64,000 bases of DNA from Constantimarinum furrinae (GTDB taxonomy: Bacteria; Bacteroidota; Bacteroidia; Flavobacteriales; Flavobacteriaceae), in assembly GCF_014295415.1 (NCBI RefSeq), contig NZ_CP052909.1, positions 1,116,001 to 1,180,000 on the forward strand. The letters run 5' to 3'. The number at the start of each line of letters is the position of its first letter. The first letter of the stretch is position 1. This document shows, one piece after another, positions 8,163-15,417 of this stretch. Both the position numbers and the translations under genes were made by a program. The notes beneath the pieces were generated by a model that saw only the letters and a program-made list of their open reading frames with translations, did not search any database and was not told the DNA's origin.

Positions 8163-8201
8163 GTTAAACGAGCGTTAATTGAAGCGTTAATCTGTGTTAA
8201 T
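8163..8201 (+). promoter_or_regulatory. Four phased GTTAA repeats (LytTR-type operator candidate)
   Basis: GTTAAA at 8163, GTTAAT at 8174, 8186 and 8196, spaced 11, 12 and 10 bp. Alternate copies are 22-23 bp apart. Units such as AGCGTTAAT fit 8 of 9 positions of the LytTR regulator site [TA][AC][CA]GTTN[AG][TG], whose direct repeats are about 21-22 bp apart. The last copy begins 33 bp before the -7 element at 8229. The same arrangement recurs at 9130-9202. Confidence 0.6.
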
Positions 8202-8228
8202 AAGAAAATAATTGAAAGTGGAGTGGGT

Positions 8229-8236
8229 TATGTTTG
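8229..8236 (+). promoter_or_regulatory. -7 promoter element of the DUF4382 lipoprotein gene
   Basis: TATGTTTG is a perfect match to TAnnTTTG, 30 bp before the ATG at 8266. It lies inside a longer open frame beginning at 8212, which supports the ATG at 8266 as the real start. Confidence 0.65.
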
Positions 8237-8265
8237 CCGTACAAACCTATAAAACAAAAATAATT

Positions 8266-9063
8266 ATGAAAATGAAAAGAATCGCAAGTATTGCCTTTGC
8301 AGTATTGTTAGTCCTGGGATTTGTTGCATGTAGCAATGATGATTCCTCCGGGAATGTAGATGAAGGAACCGCGCGAATGTCGGTTAAACTCGTCGATGCA
8401 CCGGGAGATTATGACAACGTATTTATTGATGTCCAAGATGTCGTTATTAAGTACAATGGAAGTGAAGATGAGGTATCCATTGGTGAAGTTAATGGAGGGG
8501 TATACGATCTGCTTACGTTAACAGGTGGTTTAAGTGTCGTCCTTGTGGATGATGAAATCCCTGTCGGATCGATTAGTCAGATACGCCTTATTCTTGGAGA
8601 TAATAATACGGTGGTTGTCGATGGAGAAACGTATCCATTAGCTACCCCAAGTGCTCAACAGTCCGGGTTAAAACTTCAGGTAAATGAAACATTAGAAGCC
8701 GGAATATTCTATGAATTTATCCTCGATTTCGATGTGGAAGAGTCCATAGTTGTACAAGGGAATGGTAGCTATTCCTTAAAACCTGTAATTCGTGCATCAA
8801 CCACAGCCGAAACAGGGTCTATAAGCGGAGCCGTTTTACCATTAGGTTTCCAGACACTGGTTACAGCCGATAACGGAATTACCCAAATTTCTTCATATGT
8901 GAATGCTTCGGGAGATTTTGTTTTAAGTGGTGTTCCTGAAGGAACCTACACGGTAACCGTTGAAGCCGAACCACTTGCGGGATTGAATGCTGCTGTCGTA
9001 CAGAATGTAAATGTCACAGTAGGAGAGGTGACTACCTTAGGTACGATCGATCTGGAATTATAG
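8266..9063 (+). CDS. DUF4382 lipoprotein with carboxypeptidase-regulatory-like tail
   Basis: A 265-aa protein from the ATG at 8266; the open frame extends to a TTG at 8212, but that would encode the promoter region. The signal peptide ends FVAC with C22, followed by SNDDSS, so it is a lipoprotein, probably of the outer membrane. The next 150 residues (RMSVKLVDAPGDYDNVFIDV...) are a DUF4382 domain. From about residue 185 (GSISGAVLPLG...GVPEGTYTVTVEAEP) a beta-sandwich of the carboxypeptidase-regulatory type follows. The protein ends VGEVTTLGTIDLEL, a motif nearly repeated at the end of the next gene. Function unknown. Likely controlled by the GTTAA repeats upstream. Confidence 0.85.
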   Translation: MKMKRIASIAFAVLLVLGFVACSNDDSSGNVDEGTARMSVKLVDAPGDYDNVFIDVQDVVIKYNGSEDEVSIGEVNGGVYDLLTLTGGLSVVLVDDEIPVGSISQIRLILGDNNTVVVDGETYPLATPSAQQSGLKLQVNETLEAGIFYEFILDFDVEESIVVQGNGSYSLKPVIRASTTAETGSISGAVLPLGFQTLVTADNGITQISSYVNASGDFVLSGVPEGTYTVTVEAEPLAGLNAAVVQNVNVTVGEVTTLGTIDLEL

Positions 9064-9096
9064 CAATCGGCTAAATAAGGTCAACCAAAACTTAAA

Positions 9097-9125
9097 AAAG
9101 GAAGCGAACATCGCTTCCTTTTTTT
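9097..9125 (+). terminator. Rho-independent terminator
   Basis: An 11-bp perfect stem, AAAGGAAGCGA (9097-9107) with TCGCTTCCTTT (9111-9121), a 3-base loop and a T run. It separates the DUF4382 gene from the small secreted protein gene, so the two have separate promoters. Confidence 0.9.
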
Positions 9126-9129
9126 GTTC

Positions 9130-9167
9130 GTTAAAGCTTGTTAAATCAGCTGTTAATCAATGTTAAG
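9130..9167 (+). promoter_or_regulatory. Second set of four phased GTTAA repeats
   Basis: GTTAAA at 9130 and 9140, GTTAAT at 9152 and GTTAAG at 9162, spaced 10, 12 and 10 bp; alternate copies are exactly 22 bp apart. The last copy begins 33 bp before the candidate -7 element at 9195, the same distance as in the copy upstream of 8266. Confidence 0.6.
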
Positions 9168-9194
9168 TCCTAAGGTGTATCCCACCAAATCGGG

Positions 9195-9202
9195 TATATT
9201 TA
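9195..9202 (+). promoter_or_regulatory. -7 promoter element of the small secreted protein gene
   Basis: TATATTTA matches TAnnTTTG at seven of eight positions, 25 bp before the ATG at 9220. Confidence 0.45.
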
Positions 9203-9219
9203 AAATAAAATTAATCATT

Positions 9220-9603
9220 ATGAAAAATGTAATCACTTTAGCAGTATTAGCGCTTTTATTTATAGGGTTAAACGGATTTAATAAAGCCGAAGAAAAAGAA
9301 GGATATGACATCCCCGATCTTAAGATCGAGGTTTCCGATGAAAGCATCAAGACAGATGGTGCTATTTTAGGAAGTGTGATCGTGCCGGTAAATACCGAGG
9401 TATGCATTAATGTACATAACGACAAGACTTCAGTACGGGTTTATCCTAATGAACAAGGTGAATTCTTTATGAATGGCTTCGACCAGGATGTCTACGATAT
9501 AGAAGTGATCGCTACTCAAAACAATAAAACGGAAAGCTATATCATTGAGGATATTGAAATACGTATTGGAGAAGTTACCGCTGTTGGTACCATCGATTTT
9601 TAG
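9220..9603 (+). CDS. Small secreted beta-sandwich protein, partner of the DUF4382 gene
   Basis: A 127-aa protein from the ATG at 9220; an upstream in-frame ATG at 9160 would encode the operator and promoter and is rejected. The N-terminus MKNVITLAVLALLFIGLNGF is a signal peptide without a clear lipobox. The rest (SVIVPVNTEVCINVHNDKTS...FDQDVYDIEVIATQNN) resembles a carboxypeptidase-regulatory-like domain. It ends IGEVTAVGTIDF, closely matching the end of the DUF4382 lipoprotein (VGEVTTLGTIDLEL). Shared ending and shared promoter layout suggest the two act together in the envelope; no function is known. Confidence 0.75.
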   Translation: MKNVITLAVLALLFIGLNGFNKAEEKEGYDIPDLKIEVSDESIKTDGAILGSVIVPVNTEVCINVHNDKTSVRVYPNEQGEFFMNGFDQDVYDIEVIATQNNKTESYIIEDIEIRIGEVTAVGTIDF

Positions 9604-9631
9604 AAAAAATATTCAATCAAAATTATCAAGG

Positions 9632-9658
9632 GGAAAGTGTCACGCACTTTCCTTTTCT
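9632..9658 (+). terminator. Rho-independent terminator
   Basis: Stem GGAAAGTG (9632-9639) with CACTTTCC (9645-9652), five-base loop, followed by TTTTC. It ends the small secreted protein transcript. Confidence 0.8.
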
Positions 9659-9750
9659 TATTTTAACCAATTCTTAACAGCATTTTAAGCAATAAATCTT
9701 CAATTTGCGTGGTTGTTAAAAACCCCGTACAGCTATAGTAAAAACAAGAT

Positions 9751-10755
9751 ATGGAACAAACAGATACCACTTTGGATATTGGAGCGTTAAACGAAAAAAT
9801 TGAGAAAGAAAGTGCTTTTGTCGACATCCTTTCTTTGGAAATGAATAAGGTGATCATTGGTCAAAAACACATGATCGAAAGATTGCTTATTGGACTATTA
9901 GGACAAGGACATATATTGCTGGAAGGAGTGCCCGGTCTGGCAAAAACTCTTGCCATAAACACCTTGTCTAAAGCGGTTCACGGAACTTTCAGTAGAATAC
10001 AATTTACCCCCGATCTTCTTCCTGCCGATGTTGTTGGAACCCTTATTTATAACATGAAGGTCAATGATTTCAGTATAAAGAAAGGACCTATTTTCGCCAA
10101 CTTCGTGCTTGCCGACGAGATCAACAGAGCACCGGCTAAAGTACAATCGGCACTACTTGAGGCCATGCAGGAAAAGCAGGTGACCATTGGAGAAACCACC
10201 TTCGAACTGGATCGACCTTTTCTTGTAATGGCGACACAAAACCCAATAGAGCAGGAAGGAACTTATCCGCTACCGGAAGCTCAGGTTGACCGTTTTATGT
10301 TAAAAACGGTGATAAAATACCCTCAAATGGCCGAAGAACAACTAATAATTCGGCAGAATTTAAAGGATGGATATGAAAAAGTAAATGCTGTGGTTACCCT
10401 CGACCAGATAAAAAGAGCACAAGCTGCGGTTCGGGATGTGTATATGGATGAAAAGATCGAAAAGTACATACTCGATATTATTTTTGCCACGCGTACTCCG
10501 GAAAATTATCGTCTGGCCGATCTAAAACCTCTAATAAGTTTTGGTTCTTCTCCTCGGGGAAGTATCAACCTTGCCATGGCTTCAAAATGTTATGCATTTA
10601 TAAAGCGAAGAGGATATGTAATTCCTGAAGATGTGCGTGCCGTAGTGCATGATGTCCTGCGCCACCGAATTGGCATCACCTATGAAGCTGAAGCCGAAAA
10701 TGTAACTTCCGAAGATATCATTAATAAGATCGTAAACGAGATCGAAGTGCCTTAA
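9751..10755 (+). CDS. MoxR-family AAA+ ATPase, first gene of the bat operon
   Basis: A 334-aa AAA_3 ATPase. Walker A is GVPGLAKT at residues 59-66, Walker B with the MoxR signature is LADEINRAPAKVQSALLEAM, and sensor-1 is MATQNP. MoxR ATPases act as chaperones for von Willebrand factor A (VWA) proteins, which fits the DUF58 and BatA/BatB genes downstream. The leader has a weak -7 candidate (TCAATTTG at 9700) preceded by three TTAA units 11 bp apart. A 65-bp gap containing a palindromic repeat separates it from the DUF58 gene. Confidence 0.95.
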   Translation: MEQTDTTLDIGALNEKIEKESAFVDILSLEMNKVIIGQKHMIERLLIGLLGQGHILLEGVPGLAKTLAINTLSKAVHGTFSRIQFTPDLLPADVVGTLIYNMKVNDFSIKKGPIFANFVLADEINRAPAKVQSALLEAMQEKQVTIGETTFELDRPFLVMATQNPIEQEGTYPLPEAQVDRFMLKTVIKYPQMAEEQLIIRQNLKDGYEKVNAVVTLDQIKRAQAAVRDVYMDEKIEKYILDIIFATRTPENYRLADLKPLISFGSSPRGSINLAMASKCYAFIKRRGYVIPEDVRAVVHDVLRHRIGITYEAEAENVTSEDIINKIVNEIEVP

Positions 10756-10757
10756 CA

Positions 10758-10809
10758 GTTAAAAGTTACAAGTTTAAAGTTAGCCAACCTATAACCTGAA
10801 ACCTTTAAC
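10758..10809. repeat. Imperfect palindrome related to the 6910/7336 repeats
   Basis: Left arm 10758-10781 (GTTAAAAGTTACAAGTTT...) and the reverse complement of the right arm 10786-10809 (GTTAAAGGTTTCAGGTTA...) match at 18 of 24 positions around a 4-base centre. The unit structure AAGTTnCAnGTT is the same as in the arms flanking the four-helix-bundle gene. It occupies most of the moxR-DUF58 gap, without a T run. Confidence 0.55.
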
Positions 10810-10820
10810 CATACACCCAA

Positions 10821-11687
10821 GTGGATACTAAAGAACTTCTTAAGAAAGTACGAAAGATCGAAATTAAAACGCGGCGTTTAAGCGACCATGTGTTTGGTGG
10901 AGAGTATCACAGTACCTTTAAAGGAAGGGGGATGACATTTAGTGAAGTTCGGGGGTATCAGTACGGCGATGATGTTCGGAATATAGACTGGAATGTAACG
11001 GCCCGTTATAATGAACCATTTATTAAGGTTTTTGAAGAAGAACGGGAGCTTACCCTAATGCTTATGGCCGATATAAGCGGAAGTGAATTCTTCGGAACCG
11101 ACGCTCAGTTTAAAAATGAGATCATTACCGAAATTGCTGCTACACTTGCCTTTTCGGCGCTTCAGAATAATGATAAAATAGGATTGATCCTGTTTACAGA
11201 CGAGATCGAATTGTTTATTCCTCCGAAAAAAGGGAAATCGCATGTGCTTCGAATTATCCGTGAATTGCTTGAATTTAAACCTCAAAGTAAAAAGACCGAT
11301 ATCGCACGAGCCCTGAAATACCTTACCAACGTAATGAAGAAGAAAGCGATTGTATTTGTGCTTTCAGATTTTATTACAGATGGGTATAAGGATACTCTAA
11401 AGATCGTTTCTGGTAAGCATGATGTAACCGGAATAAGAGTTTACGACCGTCGGGAGGAAGAGATCCCTAATCTGGGAATGGTGCAGATGATGGACGAAGA
11501 ATCCGGAGAATTACTATTGGTTAATACAGGTGCTAAGGGAGTGAGAAATCAATACCATACCTACTACCGTGAACGGGTGGACTATTTTCTGGAGGCATTC
11601 CTAAAGAGCGGCGCCGGAGCATTAAGCTGCCGTGTGGATGAAAGTTATGTAAAGAAATTACTGGGATATTTTAAACGCAGAGGATAA
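10821..11687 (+). CDS. DUF58-domain protein of the bat operon
   Basis: A 288-aa cytoplasmic protein with a GTG start (GTGGATACTAAA); no ATG lies near in frame. The DUF58 core is clear: SDHVFGGEYHSTFKGRG, then RGYQYGDDVRNIDWNVTAR, followed by a VWA-like domain with ADISGSEFFG. In this genus-wide arrangement DUF58 proteins follow MoxR and are thought to be its substrates. The stop TAA (11685-11687) is immediately followed by the GTG of the next gene, so translation is probably coupled. Confidence 0.92.
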   Translation: MDTKELLKKVRKIEIKTRRLSDHVFGGEYHSTFKGRGMTFSEVRGYQYGDDVRNIDWNVTARYNEPFIKVFEEERELTLMLMADISGSEFFGTDAQFKNEIITEIAATLAFSALQNNDKIGLILFTDEIELFIPPKKGKSHVLRIIRELLEFKPQSKKTDIARALKYLTNVMKKKAIVFVLSDFITDGYKDTLKIVSGKHDVTGIRVYDRREEEIPNLGMVQMMDEESGELLLVNTGAKGVRNQYHTYYRERVDYFLEAFLKSGAGALSCRVDESYVKKLLGYFKRRG

Positions 11688-13343
11688 GTGATTACACCAT
11701 TTAACACATATAAAAAACCACGACTGCCCTTTCAAGTAAAGGCGTTTTTGTTTGTGGTGGTGTTCTGTACCACCTCTATGGTATCTGCCCAAGTTGCTTC
11801 TACCGTAGACACTACACAAATTCGAATAGGAGAAGAACTAAAATATTCGGTTTGGGTGGAGGCCGATACCACCGATATTGTTGTATTTCCTGAAGGACAG
11901 ACCTTTTTACCATTGGAGGTCATTGAATCCTATAAAGTAGACACTACCTATGAACAATCGCGTTATCGACTTATAAAAAAGTACGGACTCACTCAGTTCG
12001 ATTCGGGAAGTTATACAATCCCGGCACAGAAAGTATTTATCAACGAAAAGTCCTTTTTAACCGATTCGGTACAGATCGAAGTTCGGGATGTTCCGGTAGA
12101 TACTACAAAACAAAAAATGTTTGATATCAAACCGGCCATTGCTGTGGAAAGTCCGCCGTTTAATTTTATAAGCCTTCTTCTCTGGTTGCTGCCATTGGCA
12201 CTAATAGCTATACTAGTCTATGTGTTTTTCAGAAGAAAAAAGAAAAGGGAAGAGGCCGAAAAACAGCTTCCGCCCTATGAAGAAGCAATGGTAGCCTTAA
12301 AAAAATTGGATGATTCGACCTTGTTAAAGGAACATCGCTCCAAAGAATTTTATTCGCAGCTTACTGAAATTGTAAAGCGTTATCTGGATAGGGAAGTCGA
12401 TGATGCCGCTCTTGAAAGTACTTCAGACGAATTGATAGGAAGACTGCAATTACACAAGGATGCAGGACATTTTAATTTCGACAGTGAGACCATTCGCAAG
12501 CTCGATAGTGTTTTTAAGCGTGCCGATCTGGTGAAATTCGCGAAAATGAATCAGGCAGAGGAACAAGCCATCGCCGACAGGGGAGTGATTGAAGAGATCA
12601 TTAACGAGACCAAAGAAGTGATTCCGGAGCCGACTGAGGAAGAATTATTGCTCAACGAGGCATATTTAGAACAACAAAGGAAAAAACGGCGTACTAAACG
12701 AATTTTAATAGGTGTTGTTATAGGATTCCTGGCTTTGGTGATCACGGGCGGTGTATTGATCTCCAGCTACGGACTCTCCTATTTAAAAGATAACTTAATT
12801 GGTCATCCAACCAAAGAATTGGCAGAAGGGCGCTGGATACGCAGTGAATATGGAATTCCTGCTGTAGTGGTAGAAACACCGAAGGTATTAGTGCGTACGC
12901 CATTACCATTACCGGAAGAGACCGAATCGGCATTCAGGTCGAACCAGACATTTGCGTACGGCAGTATGATTGGGAATCTGTATGTCATGGTGAACACTAT
13001 TGTACTTAACGGAGAAGGAACCATTGATCCCGATCAGGCTTTAGACGGAGGTCTGAATAATCTGGAGAATATGGGCGCAAGCAACCTCGTTGTAAAAAAG
13101 GAAGAATTTTCCACCGAAAAAGGAATAAAGGGGATTCGGGCCCATGGTACTTTTAATGCTGTCGACAGTTCCGGAAAGCAAAGTGATCAGCAACAAAAAT
13201 ACGAGTACATTATCTTCGGGCAGAAAAATGCACTGCAACAAGTGGTAATCACTTTTACCGAAGACGATCCCTATGCCGAAAATGTAGTTCAACGAATTAT
13301 TAACTCTATTGAAATAGAAGTAGCCGAAGAAAATGCTCCATAA
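11688..13343 (+). CDS. Two-membrane-segment protein of the bat operon (BatD-like / DUF4381-like)
   Basis: A 551-aa protein with a GTG start abutting the DUF58 stop. Residues 1-35 are a signal peptide ending SAQ; about 36-150 form a periplasmic domain resembling the N-terminal beta domains of BatD; a membrane segment lies at about 160-185; the cytoplasmic part (PPYEEAMVALKKLDD...EFYSQLTEIVKRYLDRE) resembles the DUF4381 region; a second membrane segment lies at about 345-368; the last 180 residues are again extracytoplasmic. The gene sits where many bat operons have a short unnamed membrane gene. It overlaps batA by 11 bp (13333-13343). A role in presenting or anchoring the BatA/BatB VWA proteins is inferred. 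Confidence 0.75.
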   Translation: MITPFNTYKKPRLPFQVKAFLFVVVFCTTSMVSAQVASTVDTTQIRIGEELKYSVWVEADTTDIVVFPEGQTFLPLEVIESYKVDTTYEQSRYRLIKKYGLTQFDSGSYTIPAQKVFINEKSFLTDSVQIEVRDVPVDTTKQKMFDIKPAIAVESPPFNFISLLLWLLPLALIAILVYVFFRRKKKREEAEKQLPPYEEAMVALKKLDDSTLLKEHRSKEFYSQLTEIVKRYLDREVDDAALESTSDELIGRLQLHKDAGHFNFDSETIRKLDSVFKRADLVKFAKMNQAEEQAIADRGVIEEIINETKEVIPEPTEEELLLNEAYLEQQRKKRRTKRILIGVVIGFLALVITGGVLISSYGLSYLKDNLIGHPTKELAEGRWIRSEYGIPAVVVETPKVLVRTPLPLPEETESAFRSNQTFAYGSMIGNLYVMVNTIVLNGEGTIDPDQALDGGLNNLENMGASNLVVKKEEFSTEKGIKGIRAHGTFNAVDSSGKQSDQQQKYEYIIFGQKNALQQVVITFTEDDPYAENVVQRIINSIEIEVAEENAP

Positions 13344-14337
13344 TTTTGAATTTGTAAATCCCGGATTTTTCTGGTTGTTTCTAACAATACCGGTGCTTAT
13401 TGCATGGTACTTGTGGAAGCGGAAACAGCAACGTCCCGAATTGCGAATTTCGAGCATAAAAGGATTTAAAACCAATCGAAACTGGCTGGCCAGGTTGAGC
13501 CCTGCCTTGTTTGTGCTAAGATTACTCGCACTTTCCTTACTTATAATTGCCTTGTGCCGACCCAGAACCGTGGATGAATCTACACGAATAAAGACCACAA
13601 AAGGTATTGATATTGTAATGTCTATCGATGTTTCGGCCAGTATGCTGGCAAGAGATTTAAAACCCAACCGTCTGGAAGCACTAAAAACGGTAGCGGCCCG
13701 CTTTATAAATGCACGGCCGAACGATAGAATCGGGCTTGTGGAATACGCGGGAGAAAGCTTTACCAAAACCCCGCTTACCAGTGACAAAAGCATAGTTTTG
13801 TCGTCTTTAAAGGACATTACCTATAATACAGTGATCGAAGGAGGTACGGCTATAGGAATGGGATTGGCTACCTCGGTGAACCGATTGAAGGAAAGCCGCG
13901 CTAAAAGTAAGGTCATTATTCTATTGACAGATGGAGTGAATAATTCGGGTTTTATAGATCCTAAGATCGCAAGTGAACTGGCTGTGGAATTCGGGATTAA
14001 AGTGTACACCATTGGATTGGGTTCCAACGGACTGGCTCAATCTCCCATTGGCATTAAAAATGATGGTTCATTTATGTACGGGAATGTGCAGGTTGAAATT
14101 GATGAAACCCTGTTAAAAGAGATCGCCAACACCACCGGAGGGCAGTATTTTAGGGCTACCAGCACCACCAAGCTGAATGAGATCTACGACGAGATCAACA
14201 AACTGGAAAAGACCGATATTGAAGAGTTTAAATACACCAATTACGAAGAGAAGTTCAGACCTCTGGTGCTGCTTGCACTGGCACTGTTGGGACTGGAATT
14301 TTTGTTGAGATATACGCTTTTTAGGAGTTTTGTATAA
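13333..14337 (+). CDS. batA: BatA, VWA-domain membrane protein
   Basis: A 334-aa membrane-anchored VWA protein. Two hydrophobic segments near the N-terminus (about residues 8-25 and 55-75) precede the VWA domain, and one at the C-terminus (about 308-330) follows it. The metal-ion-dependent adhesion site is intact: D99-V-S-A-S103, plus the later TDG (LLTDGVNNSG). Bat proteins were named for aerotolerance in Bacteroides fragilis and form a periplasm-facing complex. Overlap of 11 bp with the preceding gene; 38 bp to batB. Confidence 0.92.
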   Translation: MLHNFEFVNPGFFWLFLTIPVLIAWYLWKRKQQRPELRISSIKGFKTNRNWLARLSPALFVLRLLALSLLIIALCRPRTVDESTRIKTTKGIDIVMSIDVSASMLARDLKPNRLEALKTVAARFINARPNDRIGLVEYAGESFTKTPLTSDKSIVLSSLKDITYNTVIEGGTAIGMGLATSVNRLKESRAKSKVIILLTDGVNNSGFIDPKIASELAVEFGIKVYTIGLGSNGLAQSPIGIKNDGSFMYGNVQVEIDETLLKEIANTTGGQYFRATSTTKLNEIYDEINKLEKTDIEEFKYTNYEEKFRPLVLLALALLGLEFLLRYTLFRSFV

Positions 14338-14375
14338 TAACGAATAGAGAATAGTAATATTTAATAGTACATAAA

Positions 14376-15416
14376 TTGTATCAACTGGAAGAACCCATAT
14401 ATTTTTATCTGCTAATCGCCATACCGGTGATCGTAGTCCTTTTTATGGGAGTACTTATATGGCGGCGACAGGCACAACATAAATTTGCCGACCCGGAGTT
14501 AATGAAAAAATTAAGTCCGAATCGCTCTGTGTTCAAATCGGTGCTTAAGATCACAGTGCTGTGTCTGGCCGTGGCGTGTTTGAGCTTTGCCATGGTAAAC
14601 CCGAAGATTGGCACCAAACTAGAGACGGTAAAACGAGAAGGAGTTGATGTGGTTTTTGCCGTAGATGTTTCCAAGAGTATGCTGGCCGAGGACATTGCTC
14701 CCAACAGGTTGGAAAAGGCAAAGCAACTGGTTACTCAGATCATTAACAATCTGGCGGGTGACCGTATAGGGATCATTGGCTATGCCGGCAGTGCTTTTCC
14801 GCAGGTTCCTATTACCACCGATTTCTCTTCGGCTAAATTGTTTTTATCCGGAATGAATACCGATATGGTTTCCTCACAAGGAACTGCCATAAATGAGGCC
14901 ATAGAAATGGCGAAATCCTATTATAATGATGAAGAGCAGACCAACCGGGTACTCTTTATTATTTCAGATGGTGAAGATCACGAAGGGAATGTGAGTACTA
15001 TTGCTGAAGAAGCTGCAAATGAAGGCATAAAGATATATACTATTGGTGTTGGAACGCTTCAGGGGGGACCTATTCCTATAAAGCGCAACGGGCAGCTTCA
15101 GTATTACAAAAGAGACGAAAACAATGAGCAGGTGATCACGCGCTTGGGAGAAGAGACCCTTAAGGAGATCGCTTCCGAAGCAAATGGAGAATATATAAAC
15201 GGGAGCAATACCAAAGAAGTGGTGGAAACGGTCACTGCCATTCTCAATGGAATGGATAAAAAAGAATTTGATGCTAAGCAGTTTACCGACTTTAAGGACC
15301 AATTTCAATGGTTTTTAGGCGGGGCATTATTTTTGCTGGTATTAGATATATTTTTGCTGGAGCGGAAGACCGCTTGGCTTAAAAAATTGAATTTGTTTAA
15401 TGAAAAGGAAAAGTAA
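14376..15416 (+). CDS. batB: BatB, VWA-domain membrane protein
   Basis: A 346-aa protein with a TTG start; no ATG or GTG is available in frame before it, and MYQLEEPIYFYLLIAIP is the usual BatB beginning. Membrane segments at about residues 10-27, 55-75 and 310-330 surround a VWA domain with intact D97-V-S-K-S motif and SDGEDHEG. It is a paralogue of BatA in the same complex. The 38-bp gap from batA contains short AGAATAG/GAATAG repeats. The gene overlaps or abuts batC. Confidence 0.92.
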   Translation: MYQLEEPIYFYLLIAIPVIVVLFMGVLIWRRQAQHKFADPELMKKLSPNRSVFKSVLKITVLCLAVACLSFAMVNPKIGTKLETVKREGVDVVFAVDVSKSMLAEDIAPNRLEKAKQLVTQIINNLAGDRIGIIGYAGSAFPQVPITTDFSSAKLFLSGMNTDMVSSQGTAINEAIEMAKSYYNDEEQTNRVLFIISDGEDHEGNVSTIAEEAANEGIKIYTIGVGTLQGGPIPIKRNGQLQYYKRDENNEQVITRLGEETLKEIASEANGEYINGSNTKEVVETVTAILNGMDKKEFDAKQFTDFKDQFQWFLGGALFLLVLDIFLLERKTAWLKKLNLFNEKEK

Positions 15417-15417
15417 G

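Noticed and set aside
13041-13817. A 258-aa open frame antisense to batA and its upstream gene
   Set aside because: Shadow of two overlapping real genes on the plus strand; composition is not protein-like.
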